NCBI RefSeq assembly: GCF_014646375.1
Contig: NZ_BMNI01000004.1
Coordinates: forward strand, 202,060 to 266,059
DNA: 64,000 nucleotides
Reading direction: 5' to 3'
From: Nocardioides phosphati
Lineage (GTDB): Bacteria; Actinomycetota; Actinomycetes; Propionibacteriales; Nocardioidaceae
The notes beneath the pieces are model-generated. The model had not been told where the DNA came from. It saw nothing but the letters and a program-made list of their open reading frames with translations, and made no database searches. Numbering within the stretch: position 1 is the first letter of the stretch; each line of letters begins with the position of its first letter. Position numbers and translations under genes: made by a program. Below are positions 1 to 10,544 of the stretch, in pieces.

Positions 1-262
1 GTCGCGGCGGGCACTGACCGGCAGGTCCGGGTACGTGATGGAGAGAGTCACAGCGCCGACCATTCTCCCGTACGCCGCCAGTGGGTTTCGCCGCGGGCGC
101 TGCGCCACCCGGCCTCCCCCGCAACTGGTGGTGATGGGCAGATTCCCGGGTCGGAGATCCGCCACCCGAGACCGGTTGCGCGTGGCAGGGCGGCCGGGCA
201 CTCACAGACACCGCACAGGCTGGTCAGGGTTCGCGCCTGAGTTGGCCCGCGAACGTCGGGGC

Positions 263-657
263 ATGAGCGACAACCTCCCCCTCCAGCACAGCGCGAGCCG
301 CTGGCGCGACCGCCTGTTCGGCTGGCGCGCCGTGGCCGCGACCACTCTCGCCTCCGTGATCCTCGGCAGCGCCGGCGGCGCCGCCCTCGCCGCAGCCGCC
401 GACGGCACTGGCACCGGCCGTGGCGGCTTCCCCGGCCGGGGCCAGTTCCCGGGCGGCCAGGTCCCGGGCAGCCAGGTCCCGGGCAGCCAGGTCCCGGGCA
501 GCCAGGTCCCGGGCAGCCAGGTCCCCGGCGGCCAGCTCCCCGGCGGCCAGGTCCCCGGCGGCCAGCTCCCGGGCCTCCCGCCCCAGGGCCAGCTGCCCGG
601 CGCGGTGGCACCGACCCAGCCCGCCACGCTCCCCCGCACCGACGGCGAGGAGGCGTG

Positions 658-658
<1 letters not shown>
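263..658 (+). CDS. Small secreted or membrane-anchored protein with PG-Q pentapeptide repeats
   Basis: 131 residues from ATG 263. An upstream in-frame ATG at 35 would add a basic stretch with no protein-like character, so I prefer 263. Residues about 20-46 form a hydrophobic Ala-rich segment (TTLASVILGSAGGAALAAAA) typical of a signal peptide or anchor. The rest is low complexity: GQFPGG followed by repeated PGSQV and PGGQL units, ending in a short Pro/Thr tail. No enzymatic domain is visible. The stop overlaps the next start (TGATG), so it is probably translated together with the GT39 glycosyltransferase behind it. A role as surface partner or acceptor of that enzyme is only inference from position. 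Confidence 0.7.
442..585 (+). repeat. 15-bp tandem repeat array inside the small secreted protein gene
   Basis: Repeats of a 15-bp unit, roughly GTCCCGGGCAGCCAG, run through the coding region. Four central copies (about 461-520) are almost identical and flanking copies are diverged (GTCCCCGGCGGCCAG type). The array encodes the PGSQV/PGGQL pentapeptides and keeps frame, so gain or loss of units would change length without frameshift. Confidence 0.85.
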
Positions 659-2732
<2,074 letters not shown>

Positions 2733-2736
<4 letters not shown>

Positions 2737-3905
2737 GCGCGCTGGAGTCGCCGGCCGCCGAGCCGGTGGTCGAGTGGGTGATCCCGGTCCACAACGAGGA
2801 GGTCGCCCTCCCCGCCGCGGTCGAGCGGCTCACCACGGCACTCCGCGCCTTCCCCTGGGCCTGGCGGATCACCATCGCCGACAACGCCAGCACCGACGCG
2901 ACGCCGCTGGTCGCGCGCCAGCTCGCCCGGCAGTACGCCGGCGTCTCGGTGCTGACGCTCCCCGAGAAGGGCCGCGGCCGGGCGCTCAAGCGGGCCTGGG
3001 CGGACTCCGCGGCCGACGTCGTCGCCTACATGGACGTCGACCTCTCGACCGACCTCAACGCCCTCGTCCCGCTCGTCGCCCCGCTGCTCAGCGGCCACTC
3101 GGACCTGGCCATCGGCTCGCGCCTGCACCGCTCGAGCCGGGTGACCCGCGGCCCCAAGCGGGAGCTGGTCTCGCGGAGCTACAACGTGCTGCTCCGCGGC
3201 GCGCTCCGGGCCCGGTTCAGCGATGCCCAGTGCGGCTTCAAGGCCGTACGCCGTGACGTCGCCGACGCGCTCCTGCCGCTGGTCGAGGACGACGCGTGGT
3301 TCTTCGACACCGAGCTGCTGGTGCTCGCCGAGCGCACCGGCCTGCGGATCCACGAGTTGCCGGTGGACTGGGTCGACGACCCCGACTCCCGCGTCGACAT
3401 CTGGCGGACCGCGGTCGACGACCTCAAGGGCATGCAGCGGCTCGGCTGGGCCCTGCTCACGCGGCGAGTGCCGCTGGCGGCGGTGCGCGAGCAGCTCGAC
3501 GTACGCGGGCAGAGCGGGCGGCTGGGCAACCAGCTCGGGCTCTTCGCGCTCGTGGGCCTGGCCAGCACCCTCGCCTACGCGCTGCTCTTCCTGCTGCTGC
3601 GGCAGGTCGTGCCCGCGCAGGGTGCCAACGCCCTCGCGCTCGGGCTCACGGCCGTCGCGAACACCGCGGCCAACCGGCACCTCACGTTCGGCGTACGGGG
3701 GAAGGAGGCGCTGGCCGCGCACCACGGCCAGGGACTGCTGGTCTTCGGCGCGGGACTGCTGCTCACCAGCGGCTCGCTCTTCGTGCTGGACGCCGCCGCC
3801 CCGGGGGCGCCGCACGGGGTGGAGATCACGGTGCTGACGGTGGCCAACCTGGTCGCGACCGGGCTCCGGTTCGTCGCGATGCGGTGGTGGATCTTCAGGA
3901 GCTGA
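2733..3905 (+). CDS. GT2 family glycosyltransferase with C-terminal GtrA membrane domain
   Basis: 390 residues from GTG 2733, which overlaps the stop of the GT39 gene (GTGA). Residues about 12-230 are a GT-A fold glycosyltransferase of the dolichyl-phosphate type: VIPVHNEE, then the DVD metal/nucleotide motif at 101-103, then QCGFKAVRR. Residues about 265-385 are four hydrophobic helices of GtrA type. Known enzymes of this design transfer a sugar from a nucleotide donor to polyprenyl phosphate and help flip it, which fits supply of the lipid-linked sugar to the GT39 partner. The 3' end overlaps the convergent TetR gene by 11 bp. Confidence 0.85.
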
Positions 3906-4503
3906 GCGCGACGACGGCGAGCACGCCACCGAGGGAGAGCGTCATCGACCCGATGAGCTCCTCCTCGGTGATGCCGCGTGGGTCCTCGAGCCAGCGCAGC
4001 ATCACGTCCTCGACCATCGAGGCCCAGCCGCGTGCGAAGAGCCGGGTGGCAGCCGTGTCGACGATGCCGAAGACGGCGAGCTCCTCGGCGCTCGCGGAGT
4101 CGAAGATCCGGTCCGTCAGGGCAGAGCGCGCCTCCTCGTAGACCGCGCGGACGTCGGGGTGGCTGCCCCCGAGCGCCGCCGCCACGAAGGACCGGTACGA
4201 CGCCGGGTGGTCGCGCACGAAGCCGACGTAGTTCTGCAGCGAGACCCGGAGCCGCTCGGCCATGTCGGGGTGGTCGACCGGCGCGGTCGCGGCGTACAGG
4301 TCGTCGGCCATGCGCCGCAGCACCGCCAGGAGGAACTCCTGCTTGCCGCCGAAGTAGTGGTAGAGCAGCCCGCGCGAGACGCCGGCCTGCTCGGCGAGGA
4401 GGTCGATCGAGAGCTCGTCGAGCGGCCGGTCGGCGATCAGCTGCACGCCGAGGTCGAGCAGCTGCTCGCGGCGCTGCTCCGGCGACAGGCGGGTCCGGCT
4501 CAT
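3895..4503 (-). CDS. TetR/AcrR family transcriptional regulator
   Basis: 202 residues from ATG 4503; a GTG at 4512 would add three residues. Residues 30-62 form the helix-turn-helix, with LLAEQAGVSRGLLYHYFGGK as the recognition region; the C-terminal ligand domain is variable. It is divergent from the Baeyer-Villiger monooxygenase gene, and the 72-bp spacer holds an inverted repeat over the -35 box of that gene. Autoregulation plus control of the monooxygenase-SDR genes is therefore the simplest reading. A TAAGGT box lies 7 nt before the ATG, suggesting a leaderless transcript. Confidence 0.88.
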   Translation of the reverse strand: MSRTRLSPEQRREQLLDLGVQLIADRPLDELSIDLLAEQAGVSRGLLYHYFGGKQEFLLAVLRRMADDLYAATAPVDHPDMAERLRVSLQNYVGFVRDHPASYRSFVAAALGGSHPDVRAVYEEARSALTDRIFDSASAEELAVFGIVDTAATRLFARGWASMVEDVMLRWLEDPRGITEEELIGSMTLSLGGVLAVVALSS

Positions 4504-4510
4504 GTGGCGC

Positions 4511-4516
4511 ACCTTA
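4511..4516 (-). promoter_or_regulatory. -10 box TAAGGT of the tetR gene
   Basis: TANNNT box ending 7 nt before ATG 4503, so transcription would start at about the start codon. Confidence 0.5.
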
Positions 4517-4525
4517 CTGAATTGC

Positions 4526-4545
4526 CGTCAACAACGCTATTGACG
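4526..4545. promoter_or_regulatory. Putative TetR operator, inverted repeat CGTCAA-N8-TTGACG
   Basis: Perfect 6-bp arms separated by 8 bp lie between the divergent regulator and monooxygenase genes. The right arm is the -35 box of the monooxygenase promoter, so binding here would block that promoter. Confidence 0.6.
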
Positions 4546-4569
4546 CTCGTTCAACAGCCTCCCTACTCT
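4540..4569 (+). promoter_or_regulatory. Promoter TTGACG-N18-TACTCT of the monooxygenase gene
   Basis: The -35 box is 4540-4545 and the -10 box is 4564-4569, 6 nt before ATG 4576. The predicted transcription start falls on the start codon, giving a leaderless mRNA. Confidence 0.65.
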
Positions 4570-4575
4570 CGACTC

Positions 4576-6087
4576 ATGACTCAGCACACCGAGGTGGACC
4601 ACCTGATCGTCGGAGCCGGCTTCGCCGGTCTCTGCGCCGCGATCAAGCTCGACGAGGCGGGCGAGACCGACCTCGTCGTGATCGAGAAGGACAGCGACGT
4701 CGGCGGCACCTGGCACATCAACACCTACCCGGGCGCCGAGTGCGACGTCCCGAGCCAGCTCTACAGCTACTCGTTCGCGCTCAACCCCGACTGGTCGAAG
4801 GTCTACTCCCCGCAGCAGGAGATCTGGGAGTACACCAAGAAGGTCGCCACCGAGGCCGGCATCCTCGACCGCGTCGTCCTGGAGACCGCGGTCCTCGACG
4901 CCACGTGGGACGACGGCCTCAAGCGCTGGATCGTCACCGTCGCCCCCGTCAACGGCAAGAAGAAGCTCACGTACGCCGCCCGCACCCTGATCTCCGGGTC
5001 CGGGGGCCTCTCCGAGCCGTCGCTCCCCGACATCAAGGGCATCGACTCCTTCGCCGGTGAGACCTTCCACTCCGCCCGCTGGAACCACGACGTCTCGCTG
5101 GAGGGCAAGCGCGTCGCCGTCATCGGCACCGGCGCCTCCGCGATCCAGCTCGTGCCCGAGGTGCAGAAGGTCGCGGCGCAGGTCGACGTCTACCAGCGCA
5201 CCCCGAACTGGATCATCCCCCGCAACGAGCGCCGCTTCACGCGTGTCGAGAAGGAGCTCTTCCGCCGCGTGCCCGGCGTCCAGCGCGCGGTGCGTGCCGG
5301 CGTCTACGCGACCCTCGAGGGCCGCGTGCCGGCGTTCGCGAAGTTCCCCGACCTGCTCAAGGTCGTCGAGCGCCAGGGCAAGGCCAACATCGCCAAGGCG
5401 ATCAAGGACCCCGAGCTCCGCGCCAAGGTGACCCCGGCCTACCGCGCCGGCTGCAAGCGGATCCTCGTCTCCAACAAGTGGTATCCCGCGCTGGCCTCGG
5501 CCAACGTCGAGCTGGTCACCGACGGCATCGCCGAGATCACCCCGACCGGCATCGTCGACACCCTCGGCAACACCCGCGAGATCGACGTGCTCGTCATCGC
5601 CACCGGCTTCCACGTCACCGACCCGCCGATCGCCGCGCACGTCACCGGTCGCGACGGGCGCACGCTGGCCGAGGTGTGGAGCGAGAAGGGCATGCGCGCC
5701 TACAAGGGCACGACCGTCCACGGCTTCCCCAACCTCTTCCAGCTGGTCGGCCCCAACACCGCGCTCGGCCACAGCTCGATGATCTTCATCATCGAGTCGC
5801 AGGTCCGGTACGTCGTCGAGGCGGCGCGCCACCTGCGGCGTACGGGCGCTGTCACCGTCGAGCCGACCCTGGAGGCGCAGGACGCCTGGAGCGACGCGAT
5901 CCAGGAGCGGATGAAGCCGACCGTGTGGACCACCGGCGGCTGCGCGAGCTGGTACCTCGACGAGTTCGGCCACAACACCACCCTCTGGCCGGGCCAGACG
6001 TTCACCTTCCGCCACCACCTGTCACGCTTCGACGCCGACAAGTACGTCGTCGACTCCGCCCCGACCCGAGAGGCCGTCACCGCATGA
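4576..6087 (+). CDS. Type I Baeyer-Villiger flavin monooxygenase
   Basis: 503 residues. An N-terminal FAD-binding GAGFAG is at 13-18, the Baeyer-Villiger fingerprint FxGxxxHxxxW is at 159-169 (FAGETFHSARW), and a second Rossmann motif GTGASA for NADPH is at 184-189. These enzymes insert oxygen next to a ketone to form an ester or lactone. Start ATG 4576 is fixed by the leaderless promoter just upstream and by the early position of GAGFAG. The stop overlaps the next gene (ATGA), so monooxygenase and dehydrogenase are coupled; an alcohol-to-ketone-to-ester sequence is a reasonable inference. The substrate is unknown. Confidence 0.9.
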   Translation: MTQHTEVDHLIVGAGFAGLCAAIKLDEAGETDLVVIEKDSDVGGTWHINTYPGAECDVPSQLYSYSFALNPDWSKVYSPQQEIWEYTKKVATEAGILDRVVLETAVLDATWDDGLKRWIVTVAPVNGKKKLTYAARTLISGSGGLSEPSLPDIKGIDSFAGETFHSARWNHDVSLEGKRVAVIGTGASAIQLVPEVQKVAAQVDVYQRTPNWIIPRNERRFTRVEKELFRRVPGVQRAVRAGVYATLEGRVPAFAKFPDLLKVVERQGKANIAKAIKDPELRAKVTPAYRAGCKRILVSNKWYPALASANVELVTDGIAEITPTGIVDTLGNTREIDVLVIATGFHVTDPPIAAHVTGRDGRTLAEVWSEKGMRAYKGTTVHGFPNLFQLVGPNTALGHSSMIFIIESQVRYVVEAARHLRRTGAVTVEPTLEAQDAWSDAIQERMKPTVWTTGGCASWYLDEFGHNTTLWPGQTFTFRHHLSRFDADKYVVDSAPTREAVTA

Positions 6088-6914
6088 AGTCCCTGAAGGA
6101 CAAGGTCGTCGTCATCACCGGCGCCGGCTCCGGGATCGGCCGGGCACTCGCGGTCCACGCGGCGTCGAAGGGCGCCCTGCTCGCGATCAGTGACGTCAAC
6201 GTCGCCGGTCTCGCCGAGACGGTCGCGCTCGCCAAGGACGCCGGCGCCACCGACGTCCACAGCACCCAGCTCGACGTCGCCGACCGCCCCGCCTTCCTCG
6301 CGTACGCCGACGAGGTGGCCGCTCACTTCGGCCGGGTCAACGTCATCGTCAACAACGCCGGCGTCACGATGACCGGCGACTTCGAGGACATGACGCTGGA
6401 GGAGTACGACTGGCTGATGTCGATCAACCTCGACGGGGTCGTCACCGGCACCAAGGCGTTCCTGCCCCACCTGATCGCGTCGGGCGACGGCCACGTCGTC
6501 AACATCAGCTCGCTCTTCGGCCTGGTCTCGATGCCCGGCCAGACGGCGTACAACGCGGCGAAGTACGCCGTCCGTGGCTTCACCGAGGCGCTTCGCGAGG
6601 AGATGCTGATCGCGCGGCACCCGGTCGGCGTGACCTGCGTGCACCCGGGCGGCATCCGCACCAACATCGTCCGCAACGGCCGCACCACCGCCCACGAGGA
6701 CGCCGACGCGCTCAACGCGCTCTTCGACCGGGTCGGCCGGATGGAGCCGGCGAAGGCCGCCTCGATCATCTGGGGCGCCGTCCGCAAGGACCAGGCGCGC
6801 CTGCTGGTCGGCTACGACGCCCACGTGATCCACCAGTTCGCCAAGCTCACCGGCTCGCGCTACCAGGACGTCTTCGCGCTCGCCAAGAAGCGCATCCTTC
6901 CCGTCGTCCGCTGA
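6084..6914 (+). CDS. Short-chain dehydrogenase/reductase, first tandem copy
   Basis: 276 residues from ATG 6084 (ATGA overlap with the monooxygenase). The Rossmann motif TGAGSGIG is near residues 12-20, NNAG follows beta-4, and the catalytic Ser...YxxxK set appears as ISSLFG then YNAAK. It is a classical NAD(P)-dependent SDR and probably oxidises an alcohol or reduces a ketone linked to the monooxygenase substrate. The N-terminal 20 residues are the same as in the next gene except at the last position, and the rest is clearly paralogous. Confidence 0.88.
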   Translation: MKSLKDKVVVITGAGSGIGRALAVHAASKGALLAISDVNVAGLAETVALAKDAGATDVHSTQLDVADRPAFLAYADEVAAHFGRVNVIVNNAGVTMTGDFEDMTLEEYDWLMSINLDGVVTGTKAFLPHLIASGDGHVVNISSLFGLVSMPGQTAYNAAKYAVRGFTEALREEMLIARHPVGVTCVHPGGIRTNIVRNGRTTAHEDADALNALFDRVGRMEPAKAASIIWGAVRKDQARLLVGYDAHVIHQFAKLTGSRYQDVFALAKKRILPVVR

Positions 6915-6959
6915 CTCAGGCATCATCGCCGCACACCCACCACTCGCAGGAGAACCCCC

Positions 6960-7802
6960 ATGAAGTCCCTGAAGGACAAGGTCGTCGTCATCACCGGTGC
7001 CGGCTCCGGCATCGGCCAGGCCCTCGCCGTCGAGGCCGCCAAGGAAGGCGCCCTGCTCGCCATCTCGGACGTCAACGAGGTCGGGCTCGCCGAGACCGCC
7101 GGCCTCGCGAAGGACGCCGGCGCGACCGACGTCCAGACCGCGCGGCTCGACGTCGCGGACCGCGCCGCCTTCCAGGCGTACGCCGCCGACGTGGTCAAGC
7201 ACTTCGGCCGGGTCAACCTGGTCGTCAACAACGCAGGCGTCGCCCTGGCCGGCGACTTCGTCGACCTGACCTACGAGGACATCGACTGGATCTTCGGCAT
7301 CAACCTCCACGGCGTCGTCAACGGCTCCAAGGAGTTCCTGCCGCACCTGATCGAGTCGGGCGACGGCCACCTGGTCAACATCTCCTCGCTCTTCGGCCTC
7401 GTCTCGATGCCCGGCCAGTCGGCGTACAACGCGACGAAGTACGCCGTCCGCGGCCTCTCCGAGGCGATCCGCGAGGAGATGCTGCTCAACAAGACGGGCG
7501 TCGGCGTGACCGTCGTGCACCCCGGCGGCATCAAGACCGCGATCGCGCGCAACGCCCGCGTCTCGGAGAAGGAGGACCAGGCGAAGACGGCCGAGCTCTT
7601 CGACAAGTACCTCGCGCGCACCACCGCCGAGTCGGCCGCGAAGCAGATCCTCAAGGCCGTGAAGAAGAACAAGGCGCGCCTGCTGATCGGCCTCGACGCC
7701 CACGCCGTGCACAACTTCGGCAAGTTCACCGGCTCGCACTACCAGGACCTGATCGCCCTCGGCTCCGGCCGGGTCATGAAGGCGACCAAGGCCAAGCACT
7801 GA
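6960..7802 (+). CDS. Short-chain dehydrogenase/reductase, second tandem copy
   Basis: 280 residues from ATG 6960, preceded by CAGGAGAA as ribosome binding site. It has TGAGSGIG, NNAG and ISSLFG...YNATK, the same order as the preceding copy. The DNA of the first dozen or so codons is nearly unchanged between the copies, while the C-termini differ (loss of the RILPVVR end). A 45-bp spacer separates the two, so it is probably on the same transcript. A strong palindrome after its stop would end that transcript. Confidence 0.88.
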   Translation: MKSLKDKVVVITGAGSGIGQALAVEAAKEGALLAISDVNEVGLAETAGLAKDAGATDVQTARLDVADRAAFQAYAADVVKHFGRVNLVVNNAGVALAGDFVDLTYEDIDWIFGINLHGVVNGSKEFLPHLIESGDGHLVNISSLFGLVSMPGQSAYNATKYAVRGLSEAIREEMLLNKTGVGVTVVHPGGIKTAIARNARVSEKEDQAKTAELFDKYLARTTAESAAKQILKAVKKNKARLLIGLDAHAVHNFGKFTGSHYQDLIALGSGRVMKATKAKH

Positions 7803-7818
7803 TCCACCGCTGAACGAC

Positions 7819-7854
7819 GCACGGGCCCGGCTGCAGCTGCAGCCGGGCCCGTGC
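7819..7854. terminator. Perfect 36-bp palindrome between convergent genes
   Basis: The left arm GCACGGGCCCGGCTGCAG is followed directly by its exact reverse complement. It lies 16 bp after the second SDR stop and 10 bp before the convergent peptidase stop. It can form a very stable hairpin from either strand; there is no clear T-tract. A bidirectional terminator is the likely role. Confidence 0.8.
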
Positions 7855-7864
7855 GCGTTGTGCC

Positions 7865-9046
7865 TCAGAAGGCGCCGGCGCCGTTCGGCGTGCCGAGGCC
7901 GGTCGGGCCGTCCCAGCCCGTGCGGGCGTTGCACCACTGCGTCGTCGGGCAGGTGCCGTTGCTGCCGCTGGTGACGTCGAAGAGGCTGGCCGTGTGGGCG
8001 TACGGCACCGCGTTGGGGTAGCCGGCCAGCGAGTTCGAGCCGAGCGCGTAGACCGACGCGATGATCGGCGACGACTCGCTCGTGCCACCGACCTGCGCCC
8101 ACGTCGACGTCGAGCGGCTGGTCGGGTAGTAGACCGCCATGCCGCCGTGGCCCGGGTCGGCCGCCGCGGAGACGTCGGCCATGGCCCGCTTCGCGCAGCC
8201 GGTGACCGTGGTCGACTGGAAGGCCGGCTGCGCGTTGTACGTCGAGCAGCCCGAGCCCGCACCGCTCCACGCGGCCTCGCGCCAGCCACGGGCGCTGCTG
8301 TCCTTGTCGAGCGAGGTGCCGCCGACCGCCGTGGTGTACGTCGAGGACGCCGGGTAGGAGCCGCCCTGGTAGCCGTTGTCACCGGTCGAGGCGGTGATCG
8401 CGATGCCCGGGTGGTTGTAGGAGCTGCCGTAGGTGGCGTCGGAGGCGTCGCCGTTGGAGCCGTAGGAGTTGGAGATCGCCACGACGCCGGGGATCTTCGC
8501 CGCGGTGTTGACCGCCGCGCCGAGGTTGGCGAACGACGCCGTCTTCGCCTGGACCACCACGATCTTGCAGTCGGGGCAGATCGCCGAGACCGCGTCGACG
8601 TCGAGCGCCTGCTCGCCGGCCCAGCCGACGTCCATGCGCGGGTAGCTCGTGCCGCCGTTCTGGTCGATCACCTTGAGGCAGCCGCTCGCCGAGGTGCAGG
8701 CAGGCAGCCCCCAGTAGGAGCGGTACGTCGCCAGGTCGCTCTCGAGGCCCGGGTAGCCGTAGGCGTCGACGATCGCGACGGTCTTGCCACCCGAGGCGAG
8801 CCCGGTCAGCTTGTACGCGTCCTGCAGCTGCGCCGGGGAGAGTGCGGACGCCGCGGGCGTGGTCGAGGCGGGCACGGCGCCCGACGCGTCGACCATGACC
8901 TTGGCGTGGCAGGCGGCCGAGCCGTGGGCCGGCGTGCCGCAGACGGCACGCGGGTGCAGCGGCTGGGCGGCGTCGGCGGCGGGCGGCGCGAGCCACCCCG
9001 ATCCTGCGACCATCGCCAGCACGAGCGACAGAAGTGACTTCCTCAT
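7865..9046 (-). CDS. Secreted S53 (sedolisin-type) serine-carboxyl peptidase
   Basis: 393 residues from ATG 9046, chosen because AGGAG precedes it and a signal peptide follows (RKSLLSLVLAMVAGSG, Ala-rich cleavage near 27). S53 features: catalytic Glu145 and Asp149 in EQALD, oxyanion Asp223 in STGD, and catalytic Ser323 in GGTSESSP. Several Cys pairs suggest disulfides outside the cell. The usual large pro-domain is absent; only about 40 residues separate the signal peptide from the catalytic domain. The first Gly of GGTS replaces the common Ser of SGTS. Confidence 0.82.
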   Translation of the reverse strand: MRKSLLSLVLAMVAGSGWLAPPAADAAQPLHPRAVCGTPAHGSAACHAKVMVDASGAVPASTTPAASALSPAQLQDAYKLTGLASGGKTVAIVDAYGYPGLESDLATYRSYWGLPACTSASGCLKVIDQNGGTSYPRMDVGWAGEQALDVDAVSAICPDCKIVVVQAKTASFANLGAAVNTAAKIPGVVAISNSYGSNGDASDATYGSSYNHPGIAITASTGDNGYQGGSYPASSTYTTAVGGTSLDKDSSARGWREAAWSGAGSGCSTYNAQPAFQSTTVTGCAKRAMADVSAAADPGHGGMAVYYPTSRSTSTWAQVGGTSESSPIIASVYALGSNSLAGYPNAVPYAHTASLFDVTSGSNGTCPTTQWCNARTGWDGPTGLGTPNGAGAF

Positions 9047-9190
9047 CAGTGGTGACTCCTGGAGTAGCAGCCGGCCCCACGGCGCGCCCACGCACCCGGC
9101 TCCCCCCACGGTGCACCCGCGACGCCGTCGGTTGCAATGGACAAGTCGGACCGATCCGGGCCCTCGGGTCACAGACGGGTCACGGACCGG

Positions 9191-10507
9191 TCAGCGCCCG
9201 CCGGCCTTGGCGCGCAGCGGGCCGACGAGGCGCGGGCCGGCGAGACGGCGCTCGAGCTTGCGGGCCTCGCGGGTGACCGGCTGGGCGACGTACTCACCGA
9301 GGATGACGCCGGCCGCCAGCGCGAGGGAGATCGACGCCGCGGTGACGAGCGAGAGGATGCCGGCCGCCGGCGTGGCGGTCTCGCCGCCGAGCTGGGAGAG
9401 GCCGCCGTAGATGGAGAAGCCGGGCAGCATCGGCACGACGGCCGAGACGACGATGACCAGCGGCGGCACCGAGAACCAGCGGCTCAGCGTCCAGGCGATC
9501 AGGCCGACGACGAACGCCGCCACCCCGGTGCCCCAGGTGGCGCCGAAGCCTCCGGTCTGGATCGCCCGGGAGATGACGAGCGCGAGCGCGGCCAGGGCCG
9601 CGACCGGCACCAGGGTCCGCTTCGGCGCGTGGGAGGCGTAGGCGAACCCGGCCGCACAGATCGCGGCGCCCAGGGCGATCAGCGCGACACCCTGCAGGCT
9701 CGTGTGCCACTGCTCGATCCGCCCGACGTCGACGTGGACGACGTGGGCGAAGGAGAGGCCGCCGCTGACCCCGGCGATGATGCCCGCCGTCGCGAGCAGC
9801 GCCTCGGTGATGCGGGCACTGCCGGTGACGTAGAAGCCCGTGAGGCAGTCCTGCAGGGCACCCATGAAGCCGATGCCGGACAGGAGCATGACGATGTTGG
9901 CGGTGACGACGAGGGACGGGTCGAGCGAGGGGTCGAGCGAGGCGGTCACCACCGCGATGATGGTGGCGACCGCACCACCGGCGACCTGCTGGTAGAAGCG
10001 CGGGAGCCGGCGACGCGCCATCGCACTCTGGAGCCGGTCGATGGCGGCCGCAGCAGCGAAGGCGATGACGCAGACCAGCGCACCGCCGCCGAGCATGAGC
10101 GCAACGCCGGCGCACATCGCGCCCCAGCCCAGCGTCACCTTCGCCCGGCCACGCCGGTGGCCGGTCGAGCTCACCCTCGCCACGGTCGCGCGGGCCTCGG
10201 CGAGGTCGACGGAGTCGTCGAGGATCTGCCGGACCAGGTGGTCGACCCGGCTCAGGTCCTCGTAGTCGATGTCGCGCTGGACGACGTTGCGCAGCAGCGC
10301 GACCGGCGGCTCCCCCGGGTCCGGCTGCCACGACATCGCCAGCGCCGTGAACGTCACGTCGACGTTGGCGTTGCGCAGGCCGAGGTGGCGGGCGACCGAC
10401 TGCATGGTCGCCACGACGTCGGCCGCGCCTGCGCCGGAGGAGAGCAGCAGCTCCCCGATGCGCAGGCAGAGGTCGATCGTCATGTGGCGCTGACGCGTCT
10501 CGGTCAT
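9191..10507 (-). CDS. ThrE-type threonine/serine exporter family protein
   Basis: 438 residues. The N-terminal half (about 1-120) matches the cytoplasmic ThrE domain, including the GAGAADV stretch and a repeated EARATVARV-like helix. From about 125 onward there are roughly ten hydrophobic helices in two groups, as in the fused ThrE/ThrE2 layout of actinobacteria. The family exports threonine and serine using the proton gradient. It lies 37 bp downstream of the FUSC-family gene on the same strand, so the two membrane proteins may be co-transcribed. Confidence 0.8.
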   Translation of the reverse strand: MTETRQRHMTIDLCLRIGELLLSSGAGAADVVATMQSVARHLGLRNANVDVTFTALAMSWQPDPGEPPVALLRNVVQRDIDYEDLSRVDHLVRQILDDSVDLAEARATVARVSSTGHRRGRAKVTLGWGAMCAGVALMLGGGALVCVIAFAAAAAIDRLQSAMARRRLPRFYQQVAGGAVATIIAVVTASLDPSLDPSLVVTANIVMLLSGIGFMGALQDCLTGFYVTGSARITEALLATAGIIAGVSGGLSFAHVVHVDVGRIEQWHTSLQGVALIALGAAICAAGFAYASHAPKRTLVPVAALAALALVISRAIQTGGFGATWGTGVAAFVVGLIAWTLSRWFSVPPLVIVVSAVVPMLPGFSIYGGLSQLGGETATPAAGILSLVTAASISLALAAGVILGEYVAQPVTREARKLERRLAGPRLVGPLRAKAGGR

Positions 10508-10544
10508 GGGCTCATCGTCCCAAGGTGGTGGTGACTCGGAACCA

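Noticed and set aside
1..262. Gene in the first 262 bp
   Set aside because: The in-frame extension of the small secreted protein and the antisense frames look non-coding; no promoter or known motif recognised.
442..585. CRISPR array
   Set aside because: The 15-bp repeats are contiguous, without spacers, and encode in-frame pentapeptides.
5700..8270. Long minus-strand open frame opposite the SDR genes
   Set aside because: Mirror of two well-supported SDR genes; composition typical of antisense frames in high-GC DNA.
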